Counted from the first letter of the stretch, positions 31,117 through 39,760 are shown. The stretch is DNA of 64,000 bases from Stenotrophomonas maltophilia (GCF_004684085.1 NZ_SRHZ01000090.1:5001-69000), one strand, 5' to 3'. Program-made: numbers and translations. The notes: generated by a model from the letters alone, not told the origin.

Positions 31117-31914
31117 ATGGTGCCCATGTCGGCTTCCGCCTCCAGTCTGGTGCAGTTATCCAACGTCCGCATCGACCGGAGCGGGCGCACGATCCTGCGC
31201 GATGTATCGCTGCAGGTGCCCAAGGGCAGCATCACCGCTGTGCTCGGTCCGTCCGGCAGCGGCAAGTCGACCCTGCTGGCGGCGCTGACCGGCGAACTGC
31301 GCCCGGTCGCTGGCGATGTCACCCTGTTCGGCAAGCCGATCCCGCATGACAGCGGTGCACTGCTGGAAATGCGCAAGAGTGTGGGCGTACTGCTGCAGGG
31401 CAATGGCCTGCTGACCGACCTGACCGTGGCCGAGAACGTCGCGCTGCCGCTGCGCACCCATACCCGCCTGCCGGCGGCGGTGCTGCGCCGGCTGGTGCAG
31501 ATGAAGCTGCATTCGGTGGGCCTGCTGGCCGCCGCCGATGCCTGGCCGCGCGAGCTGTCCGGCGGCATGGCCCGACGCGTGGCGCTGGCCCGCGCGCTGG
31601 CGCTGGACCCGCCGCTGATGATCTACGACGAACCGTTGACCGGGCTGGACCCGATCGCCTCGGGGGTGATCATGAGCCTGATCCAGCGCCTCAATCACAG
31701 CCTGGGCCTGACCAGCATCATCGTCAGCCACCACGTGCACGAGACGCTGCCGATCTGCGACCAGGTGATCGCGATCGCCAATGGCGGTGTCGTGTTCCAG
31801 GGGTCTCCCGAAGCGCTGCAGTCCAGCCAGGATCCGCTGCTGCGGCAGTTCCTGCACGGCCAGCCCGATGGTCCCATCCCGTTCGATGCCGCGCCGCGCG
31901 CGAGGGTTGCCTGA
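31117..31914 (+). CDS. mlaF: Phospholipid-transport ABC ATPase MlaF
   Basis: MlaF powers the MlaFEDB complex, which moves phospholipids between the inner membrane and the periplasmic carrier MlaC and so maintains outer-membrane asymmetry. The 265-residue ATPase has Walker A GPSGSGKST (44-52), a Q-loop at LLQGNGL, signature LSGG (147-150), Walker B ending in DEP (171-173) and the switch histidine in SHH. The start may be ATG 31117 or the in-frame ATG at 31126; neither has a clear ribosome site. Its stop overlaps the mlaE start (TGATG). Confidence 0.93.
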   Translation: MVPMSASASSLVQLSNVRIDRSGRTILRDVSLQVPKGSITAVLGPSGSGKSTLLAALTGELRPVAGDVTLFGKPIPHDSGALLEMRKSVGVLLQGNGLLTDLTVAENVALPLRTHTRLPAAVLRRLVQMKLHSVGLLAAADAWPRELSGGMARRVALARALALDPPLMIYDEPLTGLDPIASGVIMSLIQRLNHSLGLTSIIVSHHVHETLPICDQVIAIANGGVVFQGSPEALQSSQDPLLRQFLHGQPDGPIPFDAAPRARVA

Positions 31915-32663
31915 TGCCGTTCGTGCAAGCCACCCGATCGTTGGGCCGTGCCGGCCTGTTCTCGCTGACCGTGCTGCGTGGCTCGCTGCCGACCCGTGAT
32001 TTCCTGGCCGAGCTGACCCGCGAGATCTACAAGATCGGTGCACGCTCGCTGCCGATCATCGCCGTTGGTGGTGCCTTCGTCGGCCTGGTGCTGACCCTGC
32101 AGGGCTACCGCACGCTGACCACCTTCGGTGCGGCCGACGCGCTGTCGACCCTGCTCGGCCTGTCGCTGTACCGCGAACTGGCGCCGGTGCTGACCGCGCT
32201 GCTGTTCATCGGCCGCGCCGGCAGCTCGATTGCCGCCGAGCTGGGCCTGATGCGTGCCACCGACCAGATCAAGGCGCTGGAGCTGATGGCGATCGATCCG
32301 GTGGCCAAGGCCGTGGCACCGCGCTTCTGGGCGGCGGTGCTGACCGTGCCGCTGCTGACCGGCATCTTCTGTTCGCTGGCGATCAGCGCCAGCTACTTCG
32401 AAGCGGTGCATGTACTGGGCCTGGACAATGGCGTGTTCTGGTCGGCGCTGCGCGGCAGCGTGGACTTCTGGGATGACTTCGGCGTGGCGATGCTGAAGTC
32501 GGCGATCTTCGGCGGCACTGCCGCGCTGGTCGCCGCCTACGTTGGTTTCCATGCCGAGCCGACCATCGAGGGTACCTCGGTGGCGACTACCCGTGCGGTG
32601 GTCAACGCCTCGCTGCTGGTGCTGATGTTCAACTTCGTGTTGTCGGCAATGTTGTTCACCTAA
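31914..32663 (+). CDS. mlaE: Phospholipid-transport permease MlaE
   Basis: MlaE is the membrane permease of the Mla ABC complex. The 249-residue protein has five or six membrane helices and the MlaE signature: FVGLVLTLQGYRTL, LYRELAPVLTALLFIGRAGSSIAAELG, and LKSAIFGGTAALVAAYVG near the end. It begins one base into the mlaF stop codon. The spacing and order match mla operons in other Gammaproteobacteria. Confidence 0.94.
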   Translation: MPFVQATRSLGRAGLFSLTVLRGSLPTRDFLAELTREIYKIGARSLPIIAVGGAFVGLVLTLQGYRTLTTFGAADALSTLLGLSLYRELAPVLTALLFIGRAGSSIAAELGLMRATDQIKALELMAIDPVAKAVAPRFWAAVLTVPLLTGIFCSLAISASYFEAVHVLGLDNGVFWSALRGSVDFWDDFGVAMLKSAIFGGTAALVAAYVGFHAEPTIEGTSVATTRAVVNASLLVLMFNFVLSAMLFT

Positions 32664-32722
32664 CCCCTCCACCGGCGGCGCGCATGCGCGCGCGGCCACA
32701 ACGAATCGATCAGGTAATCCAC

Positions 32723-33247
32723 ATGGCCATCCGCGGTCCCAGACTCGAATTTTCCGTCGGCGCCTTCCTGCTGCTGGCCCTGGCCTCGCTGATGGTGCTG
32801 GCCGTGGCCTCGACCAACCAGCGCTGGAGCTGGGGCAGCGAAGGCTATGACCTGAAGGCACGCTTCTCCCAGGTCGGCCAGCTGCGCAAGCAGGCGCCGG
32901 TGAAGATCGGCGGCGTCACCGTCGGCCAGGTCGCTTCGATCGACCTGGACCCGGTGAAGTTCGAATCGATCGTGACCCTGCGCATGGACAGCAAGGTCAA
33001 GGACCTGCCGGCGGACACCTCGGCCGGCATCTTCACCAGTGGTTTGCTCGGCGAGAGCTATATCGGTCTACAGCCGGGCGGTGATCCGGACGTGCTCAAG
33101 GCCGGCGACGAGATCGTCTTCACCCAGCCGGCGGTGGACCTGATCCAGCTGGTCGGCAAGTACATGTTCAGTGGCGGCGCCGGTGGCGGTGCTGCTCAGA
33201 AGCCCAACGATGGCGCGCAGGCGCCTGCAACGGAACCGCAACCATGA
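32723..33247 (+). CDS. mlaD: MCE-domain protein MlaD
   Basis: MlaD forms a hexameric MCE ring anchored in the inner membrane that channels lipid between MlaFE and MlaC. The 174-residue protein has one N-terminal helix (FLLLALASLMVLAVAS) and an MCE domain at about 38-120 (FSQVGQLRKQAPVKIGGVTVGQVASI). The C-terminal helical tail, which lines the hexamer channel, ends in a Gly/Ala-rich stretch. AGGTAA precedes the ATG at 32723, which I prefer over an upstream in-frame ATG at 32684. The stop overlaps mlaC (ATGA). Confidence 0.92.
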   Translation: MAIRGPRLEFSVGAFLLLALASLMVLAVASTNQRWSWGSEGYDLKARFSQVGQLRKQAPVKIGGVTVGQVASIDLDPVKFESIVTLRMDSKVKDLPADTSAGIFTSGLLGESYIGLQPGGDPDVLKAGDEIVFTQPAVDLIQLVGKYMFSGGAGGGAAQKPNDGAQAPATEPQP

Positions 33248-33906
33248 AGATGAAACTGATCCCGGCCCTGCTCGCCTCGGCGCTGCTGGCGGCCACTCCG
33301 TTCCTCGCCCAGGCCCAGGCCGCCGCGCCTGCCGCTGCCGCAACGCAGGGCCAGGCCGGCAAGGTGGTGATCGATGCCAGCAGCCGCATCCTGTCCACGC
33401 TGCAGCAGCGCAAGAGCGAGTTCACCAGCAACCCGGCCAGCCTGCGCAGCTACATCGACAGCGAGCTGACCCGCACCTTCGACCGCGACTACGCTGCGCG
33501 CCTGGTGCTCGGCCCGCACGCCCGCGGCGCCTCCGATGCCGACATCAAGCTGTTCGCCGATGCCATGGCCGACAGCCTGATGCAGCGCTACGGTTCGACC
33601 CTGCTCAACATCCAGGGCAAGCCGAGCTTCCGCCTGAAGGGTGAAAGCCCGCTGCCGGGCAACCGCGGCGTGCGCGTGAGCACCGAACTGGTCCGTGCCG
33701 GCAACGAGCCGACCCCGGTGGAGTACTGGATGCGCAACGTGAACGGCCAGTGGAAGATCTTCGACGTCAACATCGAAGGCATCTCCTACGTGCAGACCTT
33801 CCGCAACCAGTTCGACACCCCGCTGCGCCAGAAGGGCATCAAGCAGGTGGCCACCGAACTGCACAGCGGCAGCATGCAGGCCGGGCCCGCGGGCAATGGC
33901 AAGTAA
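33244..33906 (+). CDS. mlaC: Periplasmic phospholipid carrier MlaC
   Basis: MlaC shuttles phospholipids across the periplasm between MlaA and MlaD. The 220-residue product has a signal peptide (about 1-25, ending in AQAQA) and a Tgt2/MlaC domain recognisable by YIDSELTRTFDRDYAARLVLG and the C-terminal WKIFDVNIEGISYVQTFRNQF block. The start ATG overlaps the mlaD stop; the stop overlaps mlaB by 11 bases. Confidence 0.92.
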   Translation: MKMKLIPALLASALLAATPFLAQAQAAAPAAAATQGQAGKVVIDASSRILSTLQQRKSEFTSNPASLRSYIDSELTRTFDRDYAARLVLGPHARGASDADIKLFADAMADSLMQRYGSTLLNIQGKPSFRLKGESPLPGNRGVRVSTELVRAGNEPTPVEYWMRNVNGQWKIFDVNIEGISYVQTFRNQFDTPLRQKGIKQVATELHSGSMQAGPAGNGK

Positions 33907-34207
33907 CGCGCTGGCGCTGCTGGAAGGCGATACCCTGCGCCTGCGTGGGGTGCTGGACCGTGCTGCGGTGATCGCACTCTGGCCGCAGCTGCAGGCCCTG
34001 CCGGCGAAGCTGGCACGGCTGGAGCTGGGCGAGGTCGAGCGCGTTGACAGCGCTGGCCTGGCCCTGCTGGCCGAACTGGCCGCCCGTGCACGCACGAGCG
34101 GCCATCCGCTGGCAATCTCCGGCGCGCCGGCCGGCTACAACGAATTGAGCGCAGCCTACCGGCTGTCGCCCGACCTGGATTTCAACGCTACTTCTGCTGC
34201 GAGCTGA
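33896..34207 (+). CDS. mlaB: STAS-domain protein MlaB
   Basis: MlaB is the cytoplasmic STAS subunit that binds MlaF and promotes assembly of the transporter. The 103-residue protein is a single STAS domain with the characteristic VDSAGLALLAELAARA turn and helix at about 48-63, where the Ser corresponds to the conserved Ser/Thr of the family. It is very short and starts inside the end of mlaC, so it depends on its neighbours for translation. Confidence 0.85.
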   Translation: MASNALALLEGDTLRLRGVLDRAAVIALWPQLQALPAKLARLELGEVERVDSAGLALLAELAARARTSGHPLAISGAPAGYNELSAAYRLSPDLDFNATSAAS

Positions 34208-34208
34208 C

Positions 34209-35225
34209 ATGAACGTCGTGCGCACTCTCCCCCTGATCGTCCTGGCCACCGCCCTCACCGCCTGCGCCGGCAAGCCCGCGCGCAGCGATGCACCGGTAGC
34301 CGGCACCGTGGTCCCGGCCAGCACCATCGCCGAGCCCTCCGCCCCCACCACCGATACCGGAACGGTCGACGCCGCGCCGGCAGCAGCCGTGGTTGCTGCA
34401 CCTGCACCGGCCACGCCGACGCCAGCCGTACCGGCTCGCAGCGCCGACACCGATGCGGCCAGGGCCGCCGCAGCGACCGCACCCGGCGGCGACGACGACT
34501 TCGATGCCCTCTACGGTGGTGCCGGCAACACCGGCAGCGCGGCGGCCTACGACCCGTGGGAACCGTTCAACCGCAAGGTGCACAAGTTCAACAATGCGGT
34601 CGACCGCGGCGTCGCCCGTCCGTTGGCCACCGCCTATACCCACGTGGTGCCACGCTTCGCGCGTACCGGCGTCAGCAACTTCTTCAGCAACCTGCGTGCA
34701 CCGGTGACCATCACCAACCAGCTGCTGCAGGGCCGCGGTGGCGATGCCTGGGACAGCCTTGGCCGCTTCCTGATGAACAGCACGCTGGGTATCGGCGGCC
34801 TGTTCGATCCGGCCAGCAAGGCGATGGTGCCGCGTCGCAATGAAGACTTCGGCCAGACCCTGGGTGCCTGGGGCTGGCGTCGTTCGCGCTACGTGGAACT
34901 GCCGTTCTTCGGCCCGCGTACCGTGCGCGATGTGTTCGGCCTGGCCGGTGACATTCCGCTGTCGCCGATCCGCCGCATCGAAGAGGACAAGCTCCGCATC
35001 GGCCTGCAGGGCCTGCAGCTGGTCGATACCCGCGCGCAGCTGCTGGCGATCGACGACCTGCGCGACACCGCCGTGGACGAGTATTCGCTGGTACGCGATG
35101 CGTGGATGCAGCGCCGCAACTACCAGATCGAGAACGATCTGCGCAGCAAGCGTGACCGTGGCCACGACGATGCCAATTCGCCGATCCCGGTCGATGCGAT
35201 GCCGATGCCGCAGTGGACGCACTGA
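34209..35225 (+). CDS. mlaA: Outer-membrane lipoprotein MlaA (VacJ)
   Basis: MlaA removes mislocalised phospholipids from the outer leaflet of the outer membrane and hands them to MlaC. The 338-residue lipoprotein has a lipobox LTAC (Cys19) and an unusually long Ala/Pro/Thr-rich linker (about 25-105). The VacJ domain starts at YDPWEPFNRKVHKFNNAVD and includes FFSNLRAPVTITNQLLQG and LFDPASKAM. In E. coli mlaA is unlinked to mlaFEDCB; here it completes the operon one base after mlaB. A strong terminator follows. Confidence 0.92.
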   Translation: MNVVRTLPLIVLATALTACAGKPARSDAPVAGTVVPASTIAEPSAPTTDTGTVDAAPAAAVVAAPAPATPTPAVPARSADTDAARAAAATAPGGDDDFDALYGGAGNTGSAAAYDPWEPFNRKVHKFNNAVDRGVARPLATAYTHVVPRFARTGVSNFFSNLRAPVTITNQLLQGRGGDAWDSLGRFLMNSTLGIGGLFDPASKAMVPRRNEDFGQTLGAWGWRRSRYVELPFFGPRTVRDVFGLAGDIPLSPIRRIEEDKLRIGLQGLQLVDTRAQLLAIDDLRDTAVDEYSLVRDAWMQRRNYQIENDLRSKRDRGHDDANSPIPVDAMPMPQWTH

Positions 35226-35244
35226 GTCCTTTCAGCGGCATATG

Positions 35245-35270
35245 AAAAACCCCGCCTCGGCGGGGTTTTT
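35245..35270 (+). terminator. Rho-independent terminator of the mla operon
   Basis: A perfect 12-base stem, AAAAACCCCGCC and GGCGGGGTTTTT, has a two-base loop (TC) and ends in a T-run. It lies 20 bases after the mlaA stop. The A-run on the opposite arm may let it also serve leftward transcripts. Confidence 0.92.
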
Positions 35271-35291
35271 CTTTTCCGGCCCCGGCCCGGG

Positions 35292-35315
35292 GTAGGTGCC
35301 AACCTTGGTTGGCAC
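35292..35315 (+). repeat. SMAG/REP element
   Basis: A single forward element starts with GTAG and has the stem GTGCCAACC/GGTTGGCAC. It sits between the mla terminator and the end of the convergent peroxidase gene. Confidence 0.85.
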
Positions 35316-35322
35316 GCTTTCC

Positions 35323-35868
35323 TCAGGCGGCCAGCGCGGCCTCGATGGCCTCGCGCAGGCGCGCGTCATCGGCAGCCACGTCCGGGGCAAAGCGGGCGAT
35401 GACCTTGCCGTCGCGGCCGACCAGGAACTTCTCGAAGTTCCACAGCACCGCCGGTGCTGCGTGGATCGGGATCTCCTTGCTGGCCAGGCGCTCACGCAGC
35501 GGGCCTTCGCCGATCGACTGCGGCTGGGCAGCGGTCAGCTGCTGGTACAGCGGGTGGGTGTCGTCACCGGCCACGCTGATCTTGGAGAACATCGGGAAGC
35601 TGACGTCATAGGTGAGCTGGCAGAACTGCTGGATTTCCGTCTCGCTGCCCGGCTCCTGGCCGAGGAAGTTGTTGGCGGGGAAGCCCAGCACTTCCAGGCC
35701 CTGTGCCTGCTTTTCCGCATACAGCGCCTGCAGGCCTTCGTACTGCGGGGTCAGGCCGCACTTGGAGGCGACGTTGACCAGCAGCAGCACCTTGCCCTGG
35801 TAGTCGGCAAGCGAGGACGGCTGGCCGTCGATGGTGGTGAGGGAAATGTCCTGGATCGGGGTGCTCAC
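35323..35868 (-). CDS. Glutathione peroxidase-family thiol peroxidase
   Basis: The 181-residue enzyme reduces hydroperoxides in the cytoplasm; most bacterial members with this pattern prefer thioredoxin as electron donor. It has the peroxidatic cysteine Cys37 in VNVASKCGLT (no selenocysteine), Gln71 in NNFLGQEPG and Trp143-Asn144 in WNFEKFLV, which complete the catalytic tetrad. Cys83 in QFCQ occupies the place of the resolving cysteine. The start is a GTG with GGAG eight bases upstream. It appears monocistronic, with SMAG repeats on both sides. Confidence 0.92.
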   Translation of the reverse strand: MSTPIQDISLTTIDGQPSSLADYQGKVLLLVNVASKCGLTPQYEGLQALYAEKQAQGLEVLGFPANNFLGQEPGSETEIQQFCQLTYDVSFPMFSKISVAGDDTHPLYQQLTAAQPQSIGEGPLRERLASKEIPIHAAPAVLWNFEKFLVGRDGKVIARFAPDVAADDARLREAIEAALAA

Positions 35869-35927
35869 GCGGGGGCTCCGGCTACAGCGGGGAATGGCCC
35901 ACCAGCATAGCGCCGCGCGCGCTGTTG

Positions 35928-36005
35928 GTAGTGCCGGCCGCTGGCCGGCAATCGCGCGATCGTTCCCAAGGGTTCATGCGGTTGCCGGCCAGCGGCCGGC
36001 ACTAC
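35928..36005. repeat. Head-to-head SMAG/REP pair
   Basis: The forward element (35928-35950, starting GTAG) and the reverse element (35983-36005, ending CTAC) share the stem TGCCGGCC/GGCCGGCA and are exact reverse complements, separated by 32 bases. They lie between the peroxidase start and the stop of the small lipoprotein gene. Confidence 0.88.
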
Positions 36006-36007
36006 GA

Positions 36008-36406
36008 TCAGTCCACGCAGATCGTGCCCTGCGCCTTGCCGTCATCGATGCGCTGGCGGCAGCCGAAGGTCTGGCTGGCATCGCGCTGGCAGGTACCGGT
36101 GGCGGCACTGCCGGCAGCCACCTTGCCCGTGGCCAGGCACTGGCCGCTGCAATCGCTCTTGCGGGTGCAGGCCTTGCCGGCGTCGGCATGGGGAATCACG
36201 CACTGCTCGCGCTGCAGCCGGCCGAGCCGCTGCAGGGTCCCGCCGGCGGCCTGGCAGTCGACGTCGCGCGCTTCCTGGTAGGCCTCGGCCGCTTCGGCGC
36301 TGGGGGCTGCGGCAGGTGCCTCCGCCGTATCGGCGGCCGGGGGCGTACTGCTGCAGGCGGCAAGCAGCGCGGTCAGGACGAGGCTGGTGAAGCGGCGCAG
36401 GCGCAT
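36008..36406 (-). CDS. Cysteine-rich lipoprotein of unknown function
   Basis: The 132-residue product has a lipoprotein signal peptide with lipobox LAAC (about residue 18), an Ala/Pro/Glu-rich spacer, and then a compact domain with seven cysteines (DCQAAGG, EQCVIP, ACTRKSDCSGQC, GTCQRD, FGCRQRI, TICVD), probably disulfide-bonded in the periplasm. The CTRKSDCSGQC spacing resembles small secreted cysteine knots. No characterised family is recognised. The start is the ATG at 36406, directly before the signal peptide. Its stop lies 3 bases from the SMAG pair. Confidence 0.7.
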   Translation of the reverse strand: MRLRRFTSLVLTALLAACSSTPPAADTAEAPAAAPSAEAAEAYQEARDVDCQAAGGTLQRLGRLQREQCVIPHADAGKACTRKSDCSGQCLATGKVAAGSAATGTCQRDASQTFGCRQRIDDGKAQGTICVD

Positions 36407-36477
36407 GACGAGACCTGATCTGGGTGGACAGGCCGCCAGCATACGCATCGACGATGCAGGCGGCGTGTCCGTGTGGC

Positions 36478-38034
36478 TCAGGTTTCGTCGCCGTCGCCGT
36501 CGCTGCCTTCGTCCTCACCCGCCGCATCACCCTCGGCAAGATCGCCCAGCATTGACTGGGCCTGTTCGGACGCCAACGATTCCACGCCACGCAGGCGGCG
36601 TTCGATGGTGCGGGTCTTGCGGCTGGCCTCGCCGATGCTGCGACCCACCGTGGTGATCTGCTTCTCGGCCTTTTCCAGAATGCCGGCGAACTTGCCGAAC
36701 TCGCTCTTCACCGCTCCCAGCAGGCTCCACACTTCGCTGGATCGCTTTTCAATGGCCAGCGTGCGGAAGCCCATCTGCAGGCTGTTGAGCAACGCGGTGA
36801 CCGTGGTCGGTCCGGCTACCACCACGCGGTGCTCGCGCTGCAGCAGGTCGACCAGGCCCGGGCGCCGGATCACTTCGGCATACAGGCCTTCGGTGGGCAG
36901 GAACATCACCGCGAAGTCGGTGGTGTGCGGTGGCACGATGTACTTGTCGCAGATCGACTTGGCCTGGACCCGTATCGCGCGTTCAAGCTGGATGCCCTGC
37001 AGGCGCACGCCCTCGGCGTCACCCTGTTCCTGCGCGTCCAGCAGCCGCTCGTAGTCCTCCCGCGGGAACTTGGAGTCGATCGGCAGCCACACCGGCGTGT
37101 CATCGCTGCTGCGGCCCGGCAGGCGTACCGCGATATCGACCATCTCGCCGCTGTCCGGGCGCACCTTCACTGCACGCGCGTACTGCTCCTGGGTGAGCGT
37201 CTGCTCGAGGATGTTCTCCAGCTGCACTTCGCCCCAGCTGCCGCGGTTCTTGACGTTGGTCAGCACGCGCTTGAGGTCGCCGACGCCGGTGGCCAGCTGC
37301 TGCATTTCGCCCAGACCACGCTGCACCTGTTCCAGACGCTCGGAGACCAGCTTGAAGGAATTGCCCAGCCGCGTTTCCAGCGTCGACTGCAGCTTCTCGT
37401 CCACGGTGTGGCGCATCTGCTCCAGCTTCTGCGCGTTGTCGTTCTGCAGCGCGCGCAGCTGTTCTTCCAGCGTGGCACGCATCTCGGCGATGCGCTGCTC
37501 GTTGCGCTGGGTCAGTTCCTGCAGGCGCAGGCCCAGGTTGTCGGTCAGGCGCTGCTGCGATTGCGCGCCTTCCTCGCGACCCTTGCGTGCATCGTCCACC
37601 AGGGTCTGGCGCAGCGCGCCGAGCTGGGTATCGGTACGCCCGGTGAGTTCCTGCAGCTGCTGGCCAAAGGCATGGATGCGGGCTTCCTGCTGCTGGCCGA
37701 AGGTCTCCAGCTGGCCACGCAGTTCCTGCAGCCGCTGCCCCATCAGCGCGGCACCGCGCTGCTGGCTCTCGGCCGCCTCGGCGCGCGCCTTGCGGGCATC
37801 TTCGCCCAGCGCTTCACGCAACAGGTCCAGGCGCTGGTCGGTGCGGGTGGACAGATCGGTCAGCGCGCGGGCAAAGCCATCGAGCTGTTCGCGCAGTTCA
37901 CTGCGGCCGGAGCGCGCCTCCTCGCGTACCGCCTGTTCCAGACGGTCATGCGGCGGGCGGCGCAGCAGGGTGACCAGCTGCAGGATGAGCACGGCCAATA
38001 GAAGGCCGCCAATGAGCAGATATTCGGTTTGCAT
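36478..38034 (-). CDS. rmuC: DNA recombination protein RmuC
   Basis: RmuC limits inversions at short inverted repeats and is thought to act on DNA structures as a PD-(D/E)XK-like nuclease family member. The 518-residue protein has one N-terminal membrane helix (YLLIGGLLLAVLILQLVTLL), a long coiled coil (about 30-230, many Gln/Glu/Arg heptads), and the RmuC domain (about 240-440) with VKVRPDSGEMVDIAVRLPG, LPIDSKFPREDYERLL and FMPTEGLYAEV-like FLPTEGLYAEV. The acidic C terminus is low complexity. The true start is ATG 38034; a long upstream frame is antisense to the GST gene. Confidence 0.92.
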   Translation of the reverse strand: MQTEYLLIGGLLLAVLILQLVTLLRRPPHDRLEQAVREEARSGRSELREQLDGFARALTDLSTRTDQRLDLLREALGEDARKARAEAAESQQRGAALMGQRLQELRGQLETFGQQQEARIHAFGQQLQELTGRTDTQLGALRQTLVDDARKGREEGAQSQQRLTDNLGLRLQELTQRNEQRIAEMRATLEEQLRALQNDNAQKLEQMRHTVDEKLQSTLETRLGNSFKLVSERLEQVQRGLGEMQQLATGVGDLKRVLTNVKNRGSWGEVQLENILEQTLTQEQYARAVKVRPDSGEMVDIAVRLPGRSSDDTPVWLPIDSKFPREDYERLLDAQEQGDAEGVRLQGIQLERAIRVQAKSICDKYIVPPHTTDFAVMFLPTEGLYAEVIRRPGLVDLLQREHRVVVAGPTTVTALLNSLQMGFRTLAIEKRSSEVWSLLGAVKSEFGKFAGILEKAEKQITTVGRSIGEASRKTRTIERRLRGVESLASEQAQSMLGDLAEGDAAGEDEGSDGDGDET

Positions 38035-38079
38035 GGGGCAAGTGTAGGCTGGCCGAGTCTCAGCTGCTGCGTCAGGACC

Positions 38080-38685
38080 ATGCTCGCTCTGTACGGAAAG
38101 CCCACCTCCATCAACGTGCGCAAGGTGCTGTGGCTGTGCGCCGGTCTGGACCTGCCCCTGCGCCACGAGCCGGCCCCATCGCCGGACCTGCTGGCCGCGA
38201 TGAATCCGAACCGGCAGGTGCCGGTGCTGCGTGATGGCGACTTCGTGCTGTGGGAGTCCAACAGCATCTGCCGCTACCTGGCTGCGCGCGCAGGGCGTCA
38301 GGATCTGCTGCCACACGCAGTGCAGGAACGGGGCCGTGTGGAGCAGTGGATGGACTGGCAGGCCAGCGACCTCAACAGCGCCTGGCGGCACGTGTTCATG
38401 GCCCGCGTGCGCCAGCATCCGGACTATGCGGATGACGCCCGTGCGGACGCCAGCCTGGCACAGTGGAACCGGCTGATGGGTGTGCTTGATGCACAGCTGG
38501 CCGCTACCGACGGCTACGTGGCGGGCAACACCTTCACCCTCGCCGACATCGTGCTTGGACTTTCGACCCAACGCTGGCGCAGCACACCCGGCAGCAAGCC
38601 GGCGCTGCCACACCTCGCAGCGTGGTTCGAGCGCCTGCGGCAGCAGCCCGGTTTCGCCGACCACGTCGACAACGGCGTGGCCTGA
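38080..38685 (+). CDS. Glutathione S-transferase family protein
   Basis: The 201-residue protein has an N-terminal thioredoxin-like GST domain (1-78; MLALYGKPTSINVRKVLW, NPNRQVPVL and WESNSICRYLA, which bind glutathione) and a helical C-terminal domain. The DWQASDLNSAW segment and the short beta-branch sequence suggest the theta/beta-like group. Substrate is unknown. The ATG at 38080 has AGGA upstream and starts exactly at the first beta strand. It is divergent from rmuC with 45 bases between starts. Confidence 0.88.
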   Translation: MLALYGKPTSINVRKVLWLCAGLDLPLRHEPAPSPDLLAAMNPNRQVPVLRDGDFVLWESNSICRYLAARAGRQDLLPHAVQERGRVEQWMDWQASDLNSAWRHVFMARVRQHPDYADDARADASLAQWNRLMGVLDAQLAATDGYVAGNTFTLADIVLGLSTQRWRSTPGSKPALPHLAAWFERLRQQPGFADHVDNGVA

Positions 38686-38689
38686 GGCA

Positions 38690-38730
38690 GGGGTCAGATC
38701 CCTTTCTCTTTGGGGAAAGGATCTGACCCC
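38690..38730. repeat. GGGTC-type long palindrome
   Basis: A near-perfect 41-base hairpin runs from GGGGTCAGATCCCTTT to AAAGGATCTGACCCC with a short loop. It begins 5 bases after the GST stop and ends 23 bases before the stop of the convergent oxidoreductase, so it may terminate both transcripts. Confidence 0.8.
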
Positions 38731-38752
38731 AAGGGCGCGGCAACAACCTGCC

Positions 38753-39760
38753 TTACCAGCCTTCCAGCACGATCTTGCCCTTGGCGCGATGGCTCTCCAG
38801 CAGCGCATGTGCGCGCCGCAGGTTGGCCGCATCGATGCGCCCGAAGTGCTCGCCCAGGGTGGTCTGCAGCACGCCGGTGTCGATCAGCTCGGCCACCCGG
38901 TTCAACAGGTCGTGCTGGCGCTGCATGTCGGCGGTGCGGTAGAGCGGCCGGGTGAACATCGATTCCCAGTGCAGTGACAACGCCTTGCGCTTGAGCGCCA
39001 TCACATCCACCTGGCCGGGATCATCGATCAGCCCCAGCTGGCCCTGCGGCGCCAGCAGTTCCACGATCTGCGCGTAGTGCTGGTCGGAGTGGGTCAGGCT
39101 GGCCACGTGCTGCACCTCGCTGATGCCCAGACGCGCCAGGCCCTCGACCAGCGGCAGGCTGTGGTCGATCACGTGGTGTGCGCCCATTGCGTACGCCCAG
39201 TCCTGGGTATCCGGACGCGAGGCAGTGCCGATCACGGTCAGCTTGGTCAGTTTCCGCGCCAGCTGCACCAGGATCGAACCGACACCGCCAGCAGCACCGA
39301 TCACCAGCAGGGTCTGGCCTTCGCCGCCGCCCTCGGGAATGCGCAGGCGGTCGAACAGCAGCTCCCACGCGGTGATCGCGGTCAACGGCAGCGCGGCGGC
39401 GGCGGCATCATCGAGGCTGGCCGGCTTGCGGCCGACGCTGCGCTCGTCCACCAGCTGGTACTGGGCATTGCTGCCCGGGCGGTCGATCACGCCGGCGTAG
39501 TAGACCGCGTCGCCGGGCTGGAACAGGGTCACCTCGCTGCCCACCGCATCGACGATGCCGACCGCATCCCAGCCCAGCACGCGCGGTCCATCGGTGGTCA
39601 CGCCACGGCGGACCTTGGTGTCGACCGGGTTCACCGCCACCGCGCGTACCGCCACGCGCAGGTCACGCGGGCCGGGCTGCGGCAGCTCCAGTTCGATGTC
39701 GATCAGGGCCTGGGCATCATCGATCGGCAGGCCGGCTTGGGTGTAGGCAATGGCGCGCAT
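38753..39760 (-). CDS. Zinc-type alcohol dehydrogenase-like / quinone oxidoreductase family protein
   Basis: The 335-residue MDR-superfamily enzyme has a GroES-like N-terminal domain (VNPVDTKVRRG, PRVLGWDAVGIVDAVGSEVTLFQPGD split over 40-90) and a Rossmann domain with VIGAAGGVGSILVQLA near 150. It lacks the structural-zinc cysteine cluster, which places it in the NADPH-dependent quinone-reductase-like (ZADH1/YogA) group. The start at 39760 is the ATG before AIAYTQAGLP; a longer frame upstream is antisense to the neighbouring regulator. It is divergent from that LysR gene, a common arrangement for a regulator and its target. Confidence 0.88.
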   Translation of the reverse strand: MRAIAYTQAGLPIDDAQALIDIELELPQPGPRDLRVAVRAVAVNPVDTKVRRGVTTDGPRVLGWDAVGIVDAVGSEVTLFQPGDAVYYAGVIDRPGSNAQYQLVDERSVGRKPASLDDAAAAALPLTAITAWELLFDRLRIPEGGGEGQTLLVIGAAGGVGSILVQLARKLTKLTVIGTASRPDTQDWAYAMGAHHVIDHSLPLVEGLARLGISEVQHVASLTHSDQHYAQIVELLAPQGQLGLIDDPGQVDVMALKRKALSLHWESMFTRPLYRTADMQRQHDLLNRVAELIDTGVLQTTLGEHFGRIDAANLRRAHALLESHRAKGKIVLEGW

